NCBI GenBank assembly: GCA_030429565.1 | Contig: JAUIFE010000005.1 | Location: forward strand, 434,001-498,000 | Origin: Holophagae bacterium | Lineage (GTDB): Bacteria > Acidobacteriota > Holophagae > Acanthopleuribacterales > Acanthopleuribacteraceae | Direction of reading: 5' to 3' | DNA length: 64,000 nucleotides | Part shown: positions 27,347-38,946 of the stretch, piece after piece | Layout: the number at the start of each line of letters is the position of its first letter | How positions within the stretch are numbered: the first letter of the stretch is position 1 | Notes under the pieces: model-generated | Database searches by the model: none | What the model was told of the DNA's origin: nothing | Seen by the model: only the letters and a program-made list of their open reading frames with translations | Made by a program: the position numbers and the translations under genes

Positions 27347-29794
27347 TTAGGGTTTGTTGACGCCTGCTACCGGGATGGCTTGGGTCATGGACGGTTGGCG
27401 CCGTTCGTTGAACACAAAACTTGTGCCGATTAGCGTTTTCCCCTGTTCTGCGACCATTTCCACCGCTGAATGCAGTTGCAATGATGCTTCCGGGAACAAT
27501 TCGGATAACAGCCATACGTGGGGGCGGGCACCATCCAACAGCACGGTTTTGACGGCGATCACTGTGCTGTCCTCGCCGTATAATCGTGCTTCAACCATTG
27601 CCGTCTCGTCGGCTGCTTGCGGCGCAGCCACAACCATTGCCGGAATTTGGTCTCCTGGTAAGTAAGGGAAGAGGACCCCTTGCTGGAGTTTGTCGATGTG
27701 GAACCCGTTTGCGGCTGCCGGGGAGGCGCCACCCGATATGGGTTCCCGGTTCAGTGTGGCTACCGCGGTACCTAGCTCCTCGAAATCGGCCCATACCTGA
27801 AGGGCGTATCCGCTTAGATCGGCGAACAGTTCATTCGCCAGAAAGCGTTGCGTTGAAATTGCGGGAAGCATCAGGTTGCGCGTCACCGTTTCGCCCGAGG
27901 AAGTGATCGCGGTTAACTGAATATCGCGCGATTGGTGATCGCGATTGCTAAACACAATTTCGGTGCTCCAGTTTTGGTTGTGGACGACCCAAGGCAGAAC
28001 GAAACGCAAGCGTGGCTCGACTGCCGGGTCGTCCAAGCTGCATTCATAAACACGAAGGTCCTCCAGGCCTAAGGTAACCAATTCAGTGCCGTTATCAAAA
28101 ACACCTCTGAGGCCCGGGATTGGGTCGGGTAGGGTGTAAACCCAGTGGCGACCGTCTGCGCTGGACCAAACACGGTTGGTCATGTAATCGGAAAAGACGA
28201 ATACGCGACCATTAAAATGGAGATCGCGGCCTTGTAATGCTGCGTTGGTGGGACGTTGCTCCCAAGTGGTACTGTTCTCACTTCGCACCATGGCGCCGTC
28301 TTCACCAATGCCGACGTATACCCCATTGCCATACGCCAAGCTATGAAGCGCGGGTTGGTCGGATGCCTCGTTTGGTTGCCAAGCAAGGCCGTCGCTGCTG
28401 ATCAAGGCACCCATGGTGGTATGAACCACAAAGCGGGATCCGTCCCAAACGACCGCACCGGCCGGCGCCGCCGGTTGGAACCTGCGCGGTTCGCCGTCGG
28501 TGGTAACGGTTACGATGGATCCGTCCTCATGGATGAGAACTAACCGATCATCATTTTCGGCAAGGCTTTGATAATGCCCGGGCGGCAAGCCATCGAGTAC
28601 CTGCCAGGTTTCGCCATCCTCGGACAGGTAGAGGTGGAGAAGGCCTACGTAACTGGGTAGTGCCGCGAATCGGCGCCCACTCCAAATCAGGCGGTATCTA
28701 GCCTCTGGTTCAGGCAGTGGTACCACGGCACGGTGTCCGTCGGAACCGAGAACTTTTACGAAATTACGCGGTTCGTCGGAATAACCATTCTCGAGGTAAT
28801 GAAGCCATACCCAGCGGTTATTTCCGTAAGCGGCGTCGTAGGCTGTCCCCACCACGGTTGGCGACGAGGACCAATCGCGGCCGTTTTCACTGGTGAAGAA
28901 ACCCTGGCGGTAGACATCCAAAACAAAAGTGCGGCCTGTCCAGGAAGCCCGGGTTGTGTAACCGATGTTGTCAATGTTTCTGAGTTGGTCGATAGGTTGC
29001 CAATCGATACCGTCTTCACTGATGGTGGCCCCCTGGGAACTCAGACTGATCAAGACGTTACCGTTGCCGATTAAATTCACTACTTCTGGAAATTGGCTGA
29101 GGTACTGCCACGTTTGACCGTCCCTGCTGCGGTAAACAGATCCGTCCCACAACACAATCACAAAGTCTTCGCCAAGCACTCTCCAACGGCTAGCTTTGGC
29201 CACCAAAGCGGAGGTTTCTTCGCTGCATTGAAGCCAGGGCCGGCCTTTGACCTTGGAAAAAGTGCCTTTTATGGTGCGCATCAGCAAGTTACCTTGATTG
29301 GCAACCAAGCGACCTGACTCAACATAAGAAATCTTGGGCGCCTCCTGATCCCACACCCAATCTTTGCCGTTGGGACTGAGGTAACACCCTGTTCTGGTCA
29401 TGGCGCGCCATTGGTCGCCATCCCAAGCAATATCGTAAATTAACCCGAATTGTTTCGTCGTCTGAAAGGTGTTTAGGTCTTCACTGCGCCAGATTTCCTC
29501 CCCGCTATAGAGCAGGACCTCGCGGCCATTGGTGACATAGCGATTAAAGTTGGCAACCATGTCAGAAAGCTGGTTTTGGTAGCCGAACGTCATTTCGCGG
29601 AACAGACCGCCTTCGGCGATGATGTAGCGTTGGTCGCCAAAGTCAAAAATGTGGGTAATCAGGTTCGGTTTTTTGGTAATGGTTGCGCGGGTGGTGGTGA
29701 AACAGGTGCCGGCCGAAGCACATGCGCCTGCGACAAGAAACCAAAGCAGTAAGGAACGGAAAAACGGGGATGGGGTGGGTAATAAGCTTTTCAA
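27347..29794 (-). CDS. secreted beta-propeller protein, paralog A
   Basis: The frame is open from ATG 29875 (an ATGA overlap with the upstream gene), but TTG 29794 with GGGAGA 8 bp upstream gives a cleaner signal peptide (KSLLPTPSPFFRSLLLWFLV) and is preferred. The body is built of 'GNGVYVGIGEDGAMVRSENS' and 'GQTWQYLSQ'-type strands, the sialidase/BNR-like Ser-x-Asp-Gly-x-x-W pattern. These probably form one or two propellers covering about 30-600. The C-terminal domain (LPWVVHNQNWSTEIVFSN) is shared with the proteins at 18147 and 29872. Exported; role unknown. Confidence 0.8.
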   Translation of the reverse strand: MKSLLPTPSPFFRSLLLWFLVAGACASAGTCFTTTRATITKKPNLITHIFDFGDQRYIIAEGGLFREMTFGYQNQLSDMVANFNRYVTNGREVLLYSGEEIWRSEDLNTFQTTKQFGLIYDIAWDGDQWRAMTRTGCYLSPNGKDWVWDQEAPKISYVESGRLVANQGNLLMRTIKGTFSKVKGRPWLQCSEETSALVAKASRWRVLGEDFVIVLWDGSVYRSRDGQTWQYLSQFPEVVNLIGNGNVLISLSSQGATISEDGIDWQPIDQLRNIDNIGYTTRASWTGRTFVLDVYRQGFFTSENGRDWSSSPTVVGTAYDAAYGNNRWVWLHYLENGYSDEPRNFVKVLGSDGHRAVVPLPEPEARYRLIWSGRRFAALPSYVGLLHLYLSEDGETWQVLDGLPPGHYQSLAENDDRLVLIHEDGSIVTVTTDGEPRRFQPAAPAGAVVWDGSRFVVHTTMGALISSDGLAWQPNEASDQPALHSLAYGNGVYVGIGEDGAMVRSENSTTWEQRPTNAALQGRDLHFNGRVFVFSDYMTNRVWSSADGRHWVYTLPDPIPGLRGVFDNGTELVTLGLEDLRVYECSLDDPAVEPRLRFVLPWVVHNQNWSTEIVFSNRDHQSRDIQLTAITSSGETVTRNLMLPAISTQRFLANELFADLSGYALQVWADFEELGTAVATLNREPISGGASPAAANGFHIDKLQQGVLFPYLPGDQIPAMVVAAPQAADETAMVEARLYGEDSTVIAVKTVLLDGARPHVWLLSELFPEASLQLHSAVEMVAEQGKTLIGTSFVFNERRQPSMTQAIPVAGVNKP

Positions 29795-29871
29795 AGTCGG
29801 ATCTCCCTTTGTTTGGGCGGAACGGTCGCCTGTCGGCCTCGATGGGTAATCAGCGAGTTTTCGATTTCTGC

Positions 29872-32322
29872 TCATGGTGTCGGTTCCATGGGGATCGCCG
29901 CGATCATGGCCGGCTGGCGGAACTCATCGAAGTAGAACGTGGCACCCACAATTAATTGGCCCGTTGTACTTTTTGCAACGGCTGAGGTAACCTTGGCGGC
30001 AAATGGATGCCGAAGAAGCCTTCCTTTGAGCGTTTTCGGGGCGTTGCCGGGAAGTAATATTCTGTGGATTTCCGGGTCACTGCCCTCGTCTGGAATGACC
30101 GTTAGTTCGATCCGGGTGATTTCACCAGGCTCTGCTTCTGGTGCACACAGAACCAGGTAAGTCGTCCGATCATGGGGTAAGTAGTTAAACTTCAATTTGG
30201 TAGCCCATTGGTCGGAGGCGCGGCCAATGCTCTGAGAGGGGGCGTTGCCGCCGGAAACGGCTTCCTTATTGAAGGTCAAAAAGGAAACGATGAGGTTCAA
30301 ATCCTGGTGGTCAACTAACAAGGCATAGGCTGACAGATTGCCAAACAGTTGATCGGCTTCCCGGACAGTCAGGGATTGGGGTGTCAACCAAAGTTTGGTC
30401 TGCTGGGTCTCCTCGCCTTTGAGGGCGGTGAGCGTGACCTCGCGACCGCGAGGGTCGGGGTTAAAGATCGCAATGCGGCTCGACCATTGCTCGTTATGGG
30501 TTACCCAGGGAATCAGTGTCTGATTGGGCTGCTCCGTGCTGGGCCTTTCGCAGTCGCTCAAAGCATAGTGCCGGACATCGGTCGTTGGCGTTGAGGTTTC
30601 CTCAAGCAGGGTCAGCGTCTTGGTGCCAACTTCATACAGGCCGCGATTGGGTGAGGCTTCCGGCGCGAGTCCCTGGAAAACCATTTCCCGCCATTGACGG
30701 CTGTTGAAGCTTATATACATGGGGGGCCAGTCTTCCGTGCAGTGGGTCCAGGTATCACCCCAGGCACGCATTTTATAATCACTATGGGGCGGTTTTGGGT
30801 TTGAAGGAAACCAGTCATAGCCGTTGCGGCTGTATCGGGTGCCATCCAGGCTGATGAAGCCTTTGTCATTGCGAATGACACCGCCACCTGGTGTGCCATG
30901 ATGGGGGATTTCTTGCCAGTTCAAGCCTTCTTCAGAATAAAACGTTTGGTCTTGATTGATGAGAATCAGGCCTTCACCGTAAGCAAACATGTTCTTGCCA
31001 GGCCGATCGAGTTGGTGCCAGGTCAAGTCGGGTGAAATTTGATAAACCGTATTCTTCGCAATCACCCACCAATGACCTTTTGCACCAAAGATTCTGTCGA
31101 TCGCCGTATAGGGCCGTGTGGTGTTCATTGGTTGGAGTAGATCGCCGACAGTGCCATGATACAGTCGGCCGTAGATGTCCAGTGCCATCATCCGGTCACC
31201 TTGGATCTCGAGGTCGGCGATGCGACCTGCGCCGGCAAGCAAAAATTCCCATGCCAACCCGTCCTGGGTTCGGTAAAGCATTTTTTCCGAACCCACGTAT
31301 GTCCAACCATGGTACGTCCCGAGCTGAATAACGTGCTGCAATGGTGGGGCATATGCGATCCAATGACGCCGGTCGGAAGACGTATAGATTTGTCCGTCCT
31401 CGCCCACTAACCACAGGGCGTTGCCTCGCCGGCGTAGCCGGGACTCATCCAGGTTGTTAAATGCACCGAAAAACCGTTCTTTGTGCCAGCTAATGCCGTC
31501 CTGACTCGTGTACACGGTTCCGTAGCTTATATCGACCCAAACACTGCCATCCCAGGTAAAATCAAAATTCGCGTGCTCATGCTGATACATGGTGCCTTTG
31601 TGGAAGGTCCAGGTGGCGCCGTCATGACTGATAAAACAATCTCGATAGCCTGCAAGCGTTAGGAAATAGTCACCATTCCACACGACTTTGCCCGGCCTGC
31701 GGTGTTCTTGAACACCGGGATCCGCGGCGAACCAAGTTAGGCTGTCATCACTGTAAAAGAAGGAGCGCTCACTCCCGACGATCACATAGCGGTTGCCGTT
31801 CCAGGTCATGGCCTCCGGCTTGGCCGACGGCGGCAAGGTCGCGACCTCTTGCCAGTGGCGACCTTCAGGGTCACCATGCCAAATGGTTTGATTGGCGCGT
31901 GCGACAAATTGGGAACCGGCCCAGAAGAGATCGTCGAAAACCGGGAGCGTTTCGAGCTCGGTCCACGAAATGCCGTCCGTGCTGCGGAGAAAAAAGTCGC
32001 TGCCTCGGGCAAGCAGGACGCGGTCGTTATAGGAAAATTCGATGGGGCCGGCCGAGGATTCCATAAGCAAGACAGGTTCGCCCCATTGGAAGCCGGATTG
32101 GCTTACATATAGCGCATTTCGAGGCGGATTTTCCCTTGTTTCGGCGGCTATGACATAACGACCCTGCCATGGGATGATGTCGTGAATCGTTGCCGATGTT
32201 CCGTAGGTTTGGCTGTTCTTGCAGGAAATTTCAAGCGGGGTCATAGCCCAAACTTGCAGGATAGAGAAACATAGCCAAAGGCATAACCATGCCTTTGGCA
32301 CGAGTGTGTCAGTTAACGTCAT
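29872..32322 (-). CDS. secreted beta-propeller protein, paralog B
   Basis: An 816-aa protein starting at ATG 32322 (AGAGG 6 bp upstream) with signal peptide (KAWLCLWLCFSILQVWA). It carries many BNR/Asp-box-like strands (SDDSLTWFAADPG, SQDGISWHKERFF, TQDGLAWEFLLAG) and the shared C-terminal unit (LIPWVTHNEQWSSRIAIFNP). It is the immediate tandem neighbour of paralog A, with only 4 bp of overlap between the long reading frames, so the pair probably arose by gene duplication and is co-transcribed. Likely exported or surface-located; no active-site residues identified. Confidence 0.8.
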   Translation of the reverse strand: MTLTDTLVPKAWLCLWLCFSILQVWAMTPLEISCKNSQTYGTSATIHDIIPWQGRYVIAAETRENPPRNALYVSQSGFQWGEPVLLMESSAGPIEFSYNDRVLLARGSDFFLRSTDGISWTELETLPVFDDLFWAGSQFVARANQTIWHGDPEGRHWQEVATLPPSAKPEAMTWNGNRYVIVGSERSFFYSDDSLTWFAADPGVQEHRRPGKVVWNGDYFLTLAGYRDCFISHDGATWTFHKGTMYQHEHANFDFTWDGSVWVDISYGTVYTSQDGISWHKERFFGAFNNLDESRLRRRGNALWLVGEDGQIYTSSDRRHWIAYAPPLQHVIQLGTYHGWTYVGSEKMLYRTQDGLAWEFLLAGAGRIADLEIQGDRMMALDIYGRLYHGTVGDLLQPMNTTRPYTAIDRIFGAKGHWWVIAKNTVYQISPDLTWHQLDRPGKNMFAYGEGLILINQDQTFYSEEGLNWQEIPHHGTPGGGVIRNDKGFISLDGTRYSRNGYDWFPSNPKPPHSDYKMRAWGDTWTHCTEDWPPMYISFNSRQWREMVFQGLAPEASPNRGLYEVGTKTLTLLEETSTPTTDVRHYALSDCERPSTEQPNQTLIPWVTHNEQWSSRIAIFNPDPRGREVTLTALKGEETQQTKLWLTPQSLTVREADQLFGNLSAYALLVDHQDLNLIVSFLTFNKEAVSGGNAPSQSIGRASDQWATKLKFNYLPHDRTTYLVLCAPEAEPGEITRIELTVIPDEGSDPEIHRILLPGNAPKTLKGRLLRHPFAAKVTSAVAKSTTGQLIVGATFYFDEFRQPAMIAAIPMEPTP

Positions 32323-33487
32323 TAAGACCTCTGTAAAAGTGTTTATAAGGTGAAATAATCTTTAAATTGACTGCTTAGAGAAGGGAGGGGCGGTGATATA
32401 TCCGGATGTTTTTTATCTCTGGGCAAGGAAATTATTACTCTGTGAGGTTGTGTATTCCGGTTTTTTTTCCGATCAGAGGGGGCTGCTCTACCTGAATTGA
32501 GCGAATTCTGAAAAGTGAAATAGTTGCCAGAAATAGCAAATGGCTCTTTTCGTTATAGGCTATGACTAGTTACCACACCAATAGGTGACAAAAGAGCCAT
32601 GTATGAACAGCATAAAGCCATTCCGAGTTCCCGCCAAGTTTAAAATTTCCCGTATCGAGACCGTGACCGATTGCCTCCCATTTTGCCTGTGAGGCCCCGT
32701 GAGGCCCGGTCGAGCTATGCCCGCGTGCCAAGGCGTGAAACCTCTAGAAAAGGGCCGGTGAAAACCAAACTTTTTAGTACGACTTAAACCTAAACTAAGC
32801 GATTCTTGGTGGTGAAATCGCTCAGTCCTATTGGTCTGCAACCTTTGGTCAAAATTCTTGTCGACATCTCCAACGACAAACGCGCTTTTTCTAGCACGTT
32901 TCGTCCCCACTCATGGCGAGGCTTGCGGCAAAACTTGCACGATTTCATCCACCTCCATCGCTCCGTTCAATCATTAAGCGCAAACCCATTGAGGCCTTGG
33001 TTGGTGTCGCCTTTCTTGATGCGTTGGTACCCGAGGTCGATAGCGGTGGTTACGGGGATGGCTACCGAGTGACCTGTGCGCTGCGAGACACTTCTGAAGT
33101 AATTTACATGGGTTATCAGGCCTTGGGTTTGGATTTCGGCGGGCCCCCGCCAAAAAAATATCGAGTTGCTGTGAAGCCCAATAGCCGGCCGGGTCCACCA
33201 CCGAGCGGAACATGGTTGAGGTATTCAAGTGTGACATTCTTGTGCCATTGAATTTGTCACCGGCAAGAGGCTGTGCCGTGTCTATACGAAACACAGTGTT
33301 CAAATTCACGAATGCGACGATGCGGCGCTTGTCTGGTTATAAATGGCGGCGTCAAAGCAGCGAACCGTGCTAGGGTAGCGCGCCCGCTTTATGTTCAGTG
33401 TTTCGATACGATGAATCCGATTCGTGCGGGTGCATGAACGCTATCGAAGTTTTACGCCGCAGGAACGTGGTGGCATCCACCAGCCGC
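32323..33487. other. long intergenic region with a dispersed repeat
   Basis: About 1.16 kb with no convincing gene. It carries one near-complete copy of the dispersed inverted-end element (32787-32970) and a fragment of a similar end near 32490. Open frames at 32913-33251 (+) and 32974-33309 (-) overlap in opposite directions without ribosome-binding sites or recognisable motifs. Confidence 0.5.
32787..32970 (-). repeat. dispersed intergenic element, copy D
   Basis: Near-complete 184-bp copy lying in minus orientation. Its left edge is AACCTAAACTAAGCGATTC and its inner part matches the other copies (GGATGAAATCGTGCAAG, GAAACGTG.TAGAAAAAGC). See the findings for the family. Confidence 0.7.
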
Positions 33488-33847
33488 CTAGGTGTTGTCC
33501 GGAAGTGGCAGTTCGCCGGCATGGGCTAGCGCGTTGACCACCATTTCGACCACATGGGCATCGGCCAAACTGTAAATCAAATGTTTGCCACTACGTCGGC
33601 GAGAGACCAAATTCTCGGCACGTAGGGTTCGCAAACGTTGCGATACCGTCGACAGTTGTTCTTGATCCGCCAATTCGGAAACGCAGGCCTCACCTTGCGT
33701 CAAGATGGTCAACAGCCGAAGTCGCGAGGGATCGCCCAGGGCACGGAAGATGCGGGCCGCCTTTTCCAACGTCTCGTCGCTTACCTCGTGGAGCGAAAGA
33801 CGCGAAGGGTGTTCGAGGACATGGCAAGCAGACTGGTCGATGCTCAT
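33488..33847 (-). CDS. ArsR/SmtB-family metal-sensing repressor
   Basis: 119 aa with a winged helix-turn-helix (LFRALGDPSRLRLLTILTQ, QEQLSTVSQRLRTLRAENLV). The C-terminal helix contains D-x-H-x10-H-x2-E (DAHVVEMVVNALAHAGE), exactly the alpha5 zinc/cobalt site of SmtB-like sensors. Extra N-terminal Cys-His residues (ACHVLEH) and a Cys in GEACVSEL suggest a possible second site. Such proteins repress efflux genes until metal binds. No metal pump lies next to it; the nearest candidate is the ABC exporter 9 kb away. It is flanked by repeat-bearing intergenic DNA on both sides. Confidence 0.9.
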   Translation of the reverse strand: MSIDQSACHVLEHPSRLSLHEVSDETLEKAARIFRALGDPSRLRLLTILTQGEACVSELADQEQLSTVSQRLRTLRAENLVSRRRSGKHLIYSLADAHVVEMVVNALAHAGELPLPDNT

Positions 33848-34212
33848 AATTGGTGCGCTCCCGGATTTTCGTTTGGTCCATTCTTTTCATCAGATCTTAC
33901 GTGAAGCCGAGCACTAAAACAAACCCAATCGCGGATAAGCCTTTGTTCGGTAGGCGCAAGATTTTGTGAATCTGATCGTAAAAACGTCGTTTGCGTGCGG
34001 TGTATCGATTTTTTTGCTGGTTTTCGTGCTTGAAATTATTCGAAACAAACGACGACATTGGTGTTGTCAGGGGTGGGTTTGTCCTTGAAAAAGGGACCGT
34101 TCCGTCGAATTGGTTAAAACTGACGATCAGTTTTGAGCAAACAATGAGCCTTTTGTTTTCCAGATTGGGTCAGCCGTTTGGCGCCGGTGTTGTCGGTTGT
34201 CGAAGATGATTC

Positions 34213-34259
34213 AACCTGAACTGAGCGATGCTTGGCGGCGAAATCGCTCAGGTCAGGTT
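34213..34259 (-). repeat. dispersed element fragment, copy E (hairpin form)
   Basis: A 47-bp near-palindrome: CCTGAACTGAGCGAT on one side and ATCGCTCAGGTCAGG on the other, enclosing the conserved GCTTGGCGGC. It represents the right end of the family; the other end is not found nearby. Confidence 0.6.
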
Positions 34260-34360
34260 CAAACGTTTTGGGTTGCAGGTTTGGATGGTGGTCGTGAGCC
34301 CCCAAGCAAAAATGCCCCGACCGAGGCCGGGGGAAATGTTTTGAAAACAAGAGAGGTTAA

Positions 34361-34503
34361 GACCCAAACGAAGCAATTCTTGGCGGTGAAAACGCCCTAG
34401 CTGTTGGGCGGCAACATCTCGTAAATAGGCGCGTTGGCGCTATCGCCAACATGTTTGCCATCCAACCTTGCGCGTTTTCATCAGCCCGATTTGCTTCGTT
34501 CAG
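34361..34503 (-). repeat. dispersed intergenic element, copy F
   Basis: 143 bp, minus orientation. It shares both ends and the inner GTTGGGCGGCAACATCT stretch with copy A (GTTGGGCTGCAACGTCT in the same reading). Confidence 0.6.
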
Positions 34504-34507
34504 AAAA

Positions 34508-34540
34508 GAACGCCGATGCGGGGTGACCCGATCGGCGTTC
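34508..34540 (-). terminator. terminator of the subtilase gene
   Basis: A 10-bp inverted repeat (GAACGCCGAT / ATCGGCGTTC) with TTCTTTTCTG on the minus strand, 13 bp past the stop at 34553. Confidence 0.8.
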
Positions 34541-34552
34541 CTAGAAAAGGCC

Positions 34553-36457
<1,905 letters not shown>

Positions 36458-37602
36458 GATATTTCCTCCTATAAGTTGGCGCAGGTTGCGCCGGAACAAA
36501 TCCACCAGCAAAAGAGGTTTAGTAGACCGGGAAATCGAGTTGGGTGTCGCCGATATTCAAAGGACAATAGGCGTACAGATATCACCAGACATAAGTCTGA
36601 GTAATAGTAATTTGGAGCAACAGGGCTCCATCAAGGAAAGGACAGTTGAAATGAAACCAAGGATTAGCCCATTTATAATGATCGGCGAACAATGCCGCAA
36701 TGCCAGATTATGGACGGTCTTCTCTTCGTAAGCACGGGATAACCGTTATCGTAGAGACTCATTGATTAAAAAACAAGCAAATAGTAAAGCTTTTGTAACT
36801 AAATCTTTGGTTTTCAGTTTTGAAATCTGGTTCAGTTTTGGATGTTTGGCTAAAATCAATTAAACAAGCTGTTTACGTCATGTGTGAAATGACTGAAGTT
36901 TAAGCTAAGTTAAAGCTTGTGTAAAAAGGCAAAGGCTTGGCTGAGTGGTTTTTGCATATGAACTGTTGTCTATATGTTCAAGTGTTGACTTGTTCAGTGC
37001 TTCATTTTAATAATAGTCTTGTTGAATATTTGTAATCTTTATTTGTGGTATATCATGTGTATAAAGGGCGACTCTTTGTGATTTTCTTGGGCTTGTTTGT
37101 GATGAGTAGTTGTTTCTGTTTAAACCTAAAGTAGGTGTGGTTGCCGCTTCGAATCGCGCAATTATGGTTAATCTGTCCTGGATCTAATCCGGCGAATACT
37201 TGCCGGTGAAATCGTTTGGTTCCGATGATGAAGGCGAAGTTATGTTTTATCTTCGCGATCACAATAATTGGGTTCCTAGCGAACGCTGGGCTGAGGGGAC
37301 GCTGGGGTATTCATGGGGCAAAATATCGCTGAGTCCTCAGACTAATGGCGGCCGTATCTTCTCACCCGTCAAGTACGTTGTGAATAGTTTGAATGCCGCT
37401 TAAGGTTATATTTTTAAGGGGTTTGTTGATTTTGAATTAGGTGTGTTCCGAACCGATTTACGGCATATGCGTCGTGAAGGCGGTGCCACCAGAACTGAGC
37501 TATTCTTGGCGGCGAAATCGCTCAGTTTTGGTGGCAACAACCCGTTTTGGTTGACCGCCTTGCGGATGGAATGGTCGTCAACTCTTGGGCCCAGGGCCTG
37601 GG
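36458..37602. other. long AT-rich intergenic region
   Basis: About 1.1 kb with no supported gene. The part 36740-37140 is clearly AT-richer than the surrounding genes and probably contains the promoter of the subtilase. A dispersed-element fragment lies at 37489-37560. No RNA gene was recognised. Confidence 0.5.
37489..37560 (-). repeat. dispersed element fragment, copy G
   Basis: Contains AACTGAGCTATTCTTGGCGGCGAAATCGC spread over 37491-37521 in the same order as the right end of the other copies, then decays into unrelated sequence next to the esterase gene. Confidence 0.5.
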
Positions 37603-38730
37603 TTACTTGGTACGTACCCGATCCGCATTGCTTTGGAACAAACCCGATTCCTCGCCCTGCCGACGGGCGAGTTTGACCGCCTGCTCGTATTGCGCGAGCG
37701 CTTTTTTGTATTGGCCCTTGCTTTCATAGGCTTCGCCCAGGCTGTCGAACGTGTTAGCCGAGTTGGGGTAATGACCGGTGTTCCATTCGAATACCGCAAT
37801 CGCCTCATCGTGGCGGCCCTCTTCCAGGAAGCGGTACCCCAGGTTATTACAGGCTCCCTCAGGAAGCGTCACTGCATAACCCATGCGGCTCGAGACCTTT
37901 TGGTAATAAACCAAGTGTTCCGTCAAACCCTTGGTTGCGACGTCCGCCGGTACGGCCCAAAAGGAAAAAAGCTGTTGTAAACCCCAATAAGTGGCAGGGT
38001 AGACAACCGAACCGTGGTCCTCTTCGTTGAATTGGCGATGGGCGACCAGTAGGTTCTCGACCTTGTGTCCGTCGAGCAACTTGGTAAAGGCCTGGTAGGG
38101 CGGCACCATTCTTGGGTGTTCCGTGCCTTGCGCAACCACCAACGCGGCCGACAGCGACGATGTTTTGCCCAAAAACTGCTCGAGCCGTTTGACCGGATCG
38201 TTGTCGGCCCAAAAAAGCGTCGGGCTTACGGCCAGATAGCCGCCAAACAACTGGGTTCGCGCCAGAAAACAGTGGACCGCAAACAAACCGCCGTAAGAAT
38301 GGCCCGAAAAAATGCGATACGGTTTGGTGCGATAGCGTTTTTCCACTGCCGGCATCAGTTCTTTTTCGAAAAAATCCAAAAACCGGTCGGCGCCGCAGCA
38401 ATCTTCTCGACCCGGATTTGGCGGCGGCGTCAAGTCACGGGTTCTTTGCGTGTTGCCCACCGCAATCACGATCATGTCGGGCATGCGGCCAAGACCGGCA
38501 AGAAAGGAAACAGCCGACGCCGTGTGGTAGAAGTTGTCTTCGCCATCGGTGGTGTACAACACCGGGTAGGCCTTTTGGCGCGCGTGGTAGCCGCGTGGTA
38601 AAGCGACGAAACATTCGCGCGCTTCGCCCATGATCTTCGAGGTCACCACAAAACGTTCGCCGATGGTAACCGGCTTAACCTTGGTCGGCGTGACGGTGTG
38701 CGCGGCCATAAAACACAAAAACAAAAGCAA
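37603..38730 (-). CDS. exported esterase of the enterochelin-esterase/EstD fold with C-terminal TPR
   Basis: The frame is open from 38814, but TTG 38730 sits 5 bp after a perfect AAGGAGG and gives a hydrophobic leader (MLLFLCFMAAHTV), so I start there: 375 aa. The alpha/beta-hydrolase core has the nucleophile elbow SGHSYGGLF (near 141) after the YPVLYTTDGED and VIAVGNTQRTRDL strands typical of the Fes/IroE-like putative-esterase family. The last 90 residues are TPR-like (AIAVFEWNTGHYPNSANTFD, KALAQYEQAVKLA). It is a diverged paralog of the protein at 59563-60744. Probable periplasmic ester hydrolase of unknown substrate. Confidence 0.85.
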   Translation of the reverse strand: MLLFLCFMAAHTVTPTKVKPVTIGERFVVTSKIMGEARECFVALPRGYHARQKAYPVLYTTDGEDNFYHTASAVSFLAGLGRMPDMIVIAVGNTQRTRDLTPPPNPGREDCCGADRFLDFFEKELMPAVEKRYRTKPYRIFSGHSYGGLFAVHCFLARTQLFGGYLAVSPTLFWADNDPVKRLEQFLGKTSSLSAALVVAQGTEHPRMVPPYQAFTKLLDGHKVENLLVAHRQFNEEDHGSVVYPATYWGLQQLFSFWAVPADVATKGLTEHLVYYQKVSSRMGYAVTLPEGACNNLGYRFLEEGRHDEAIAVFEWNTGHYPNSANTFDSLGEAYESKGQYKKALAQYEQAVKLARRQGEESGLFQSNADRVRTK

Positions 38731-38946
38731 GGGATCCTCCTTGTTCAATGATTCGTCGGGTTTGACGAAACACAAGTCGTTGTGGGTCCTTACTAAGTCG
38801 TTGCTGACACGCAAATAGTTTGGTCAAATTTGGTTAGGGTGTTAATTGGGTTTTCAGGCGAGCGGTTGAGCGCGTGCCGACCCTGATCAGGGCCTTGAGC
38901 GCGACGGTTTTTTGGCTGATATCCTTGTTTTCGCATCGCAAGGGTC

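Larger units (their letters stand above)
33848..34552. other. intergenic region with two dispersed-element copies
   Basis: About 700 bp with no gene recognised. It holds a fragment (34213-34259) and a near-complete copy (34361-34503) of the dispersed element, a GC-rich hairpin near 34309-34335, and the protease terminator. Confidence 0.5.

Noticed and set aside
32913..33309. Opposed open frames in the intergenic region at 33 kb
   Set aside because: No motif, no ribosome-binding site, and partly built from the dispersed element.
33848..34552. Transposase or integrase gene that could move the dispersed elements
   Set aside because: I searched by eye here and near every copy and found no recognisable DDE, Y1 or tyrosine recombinase motif.
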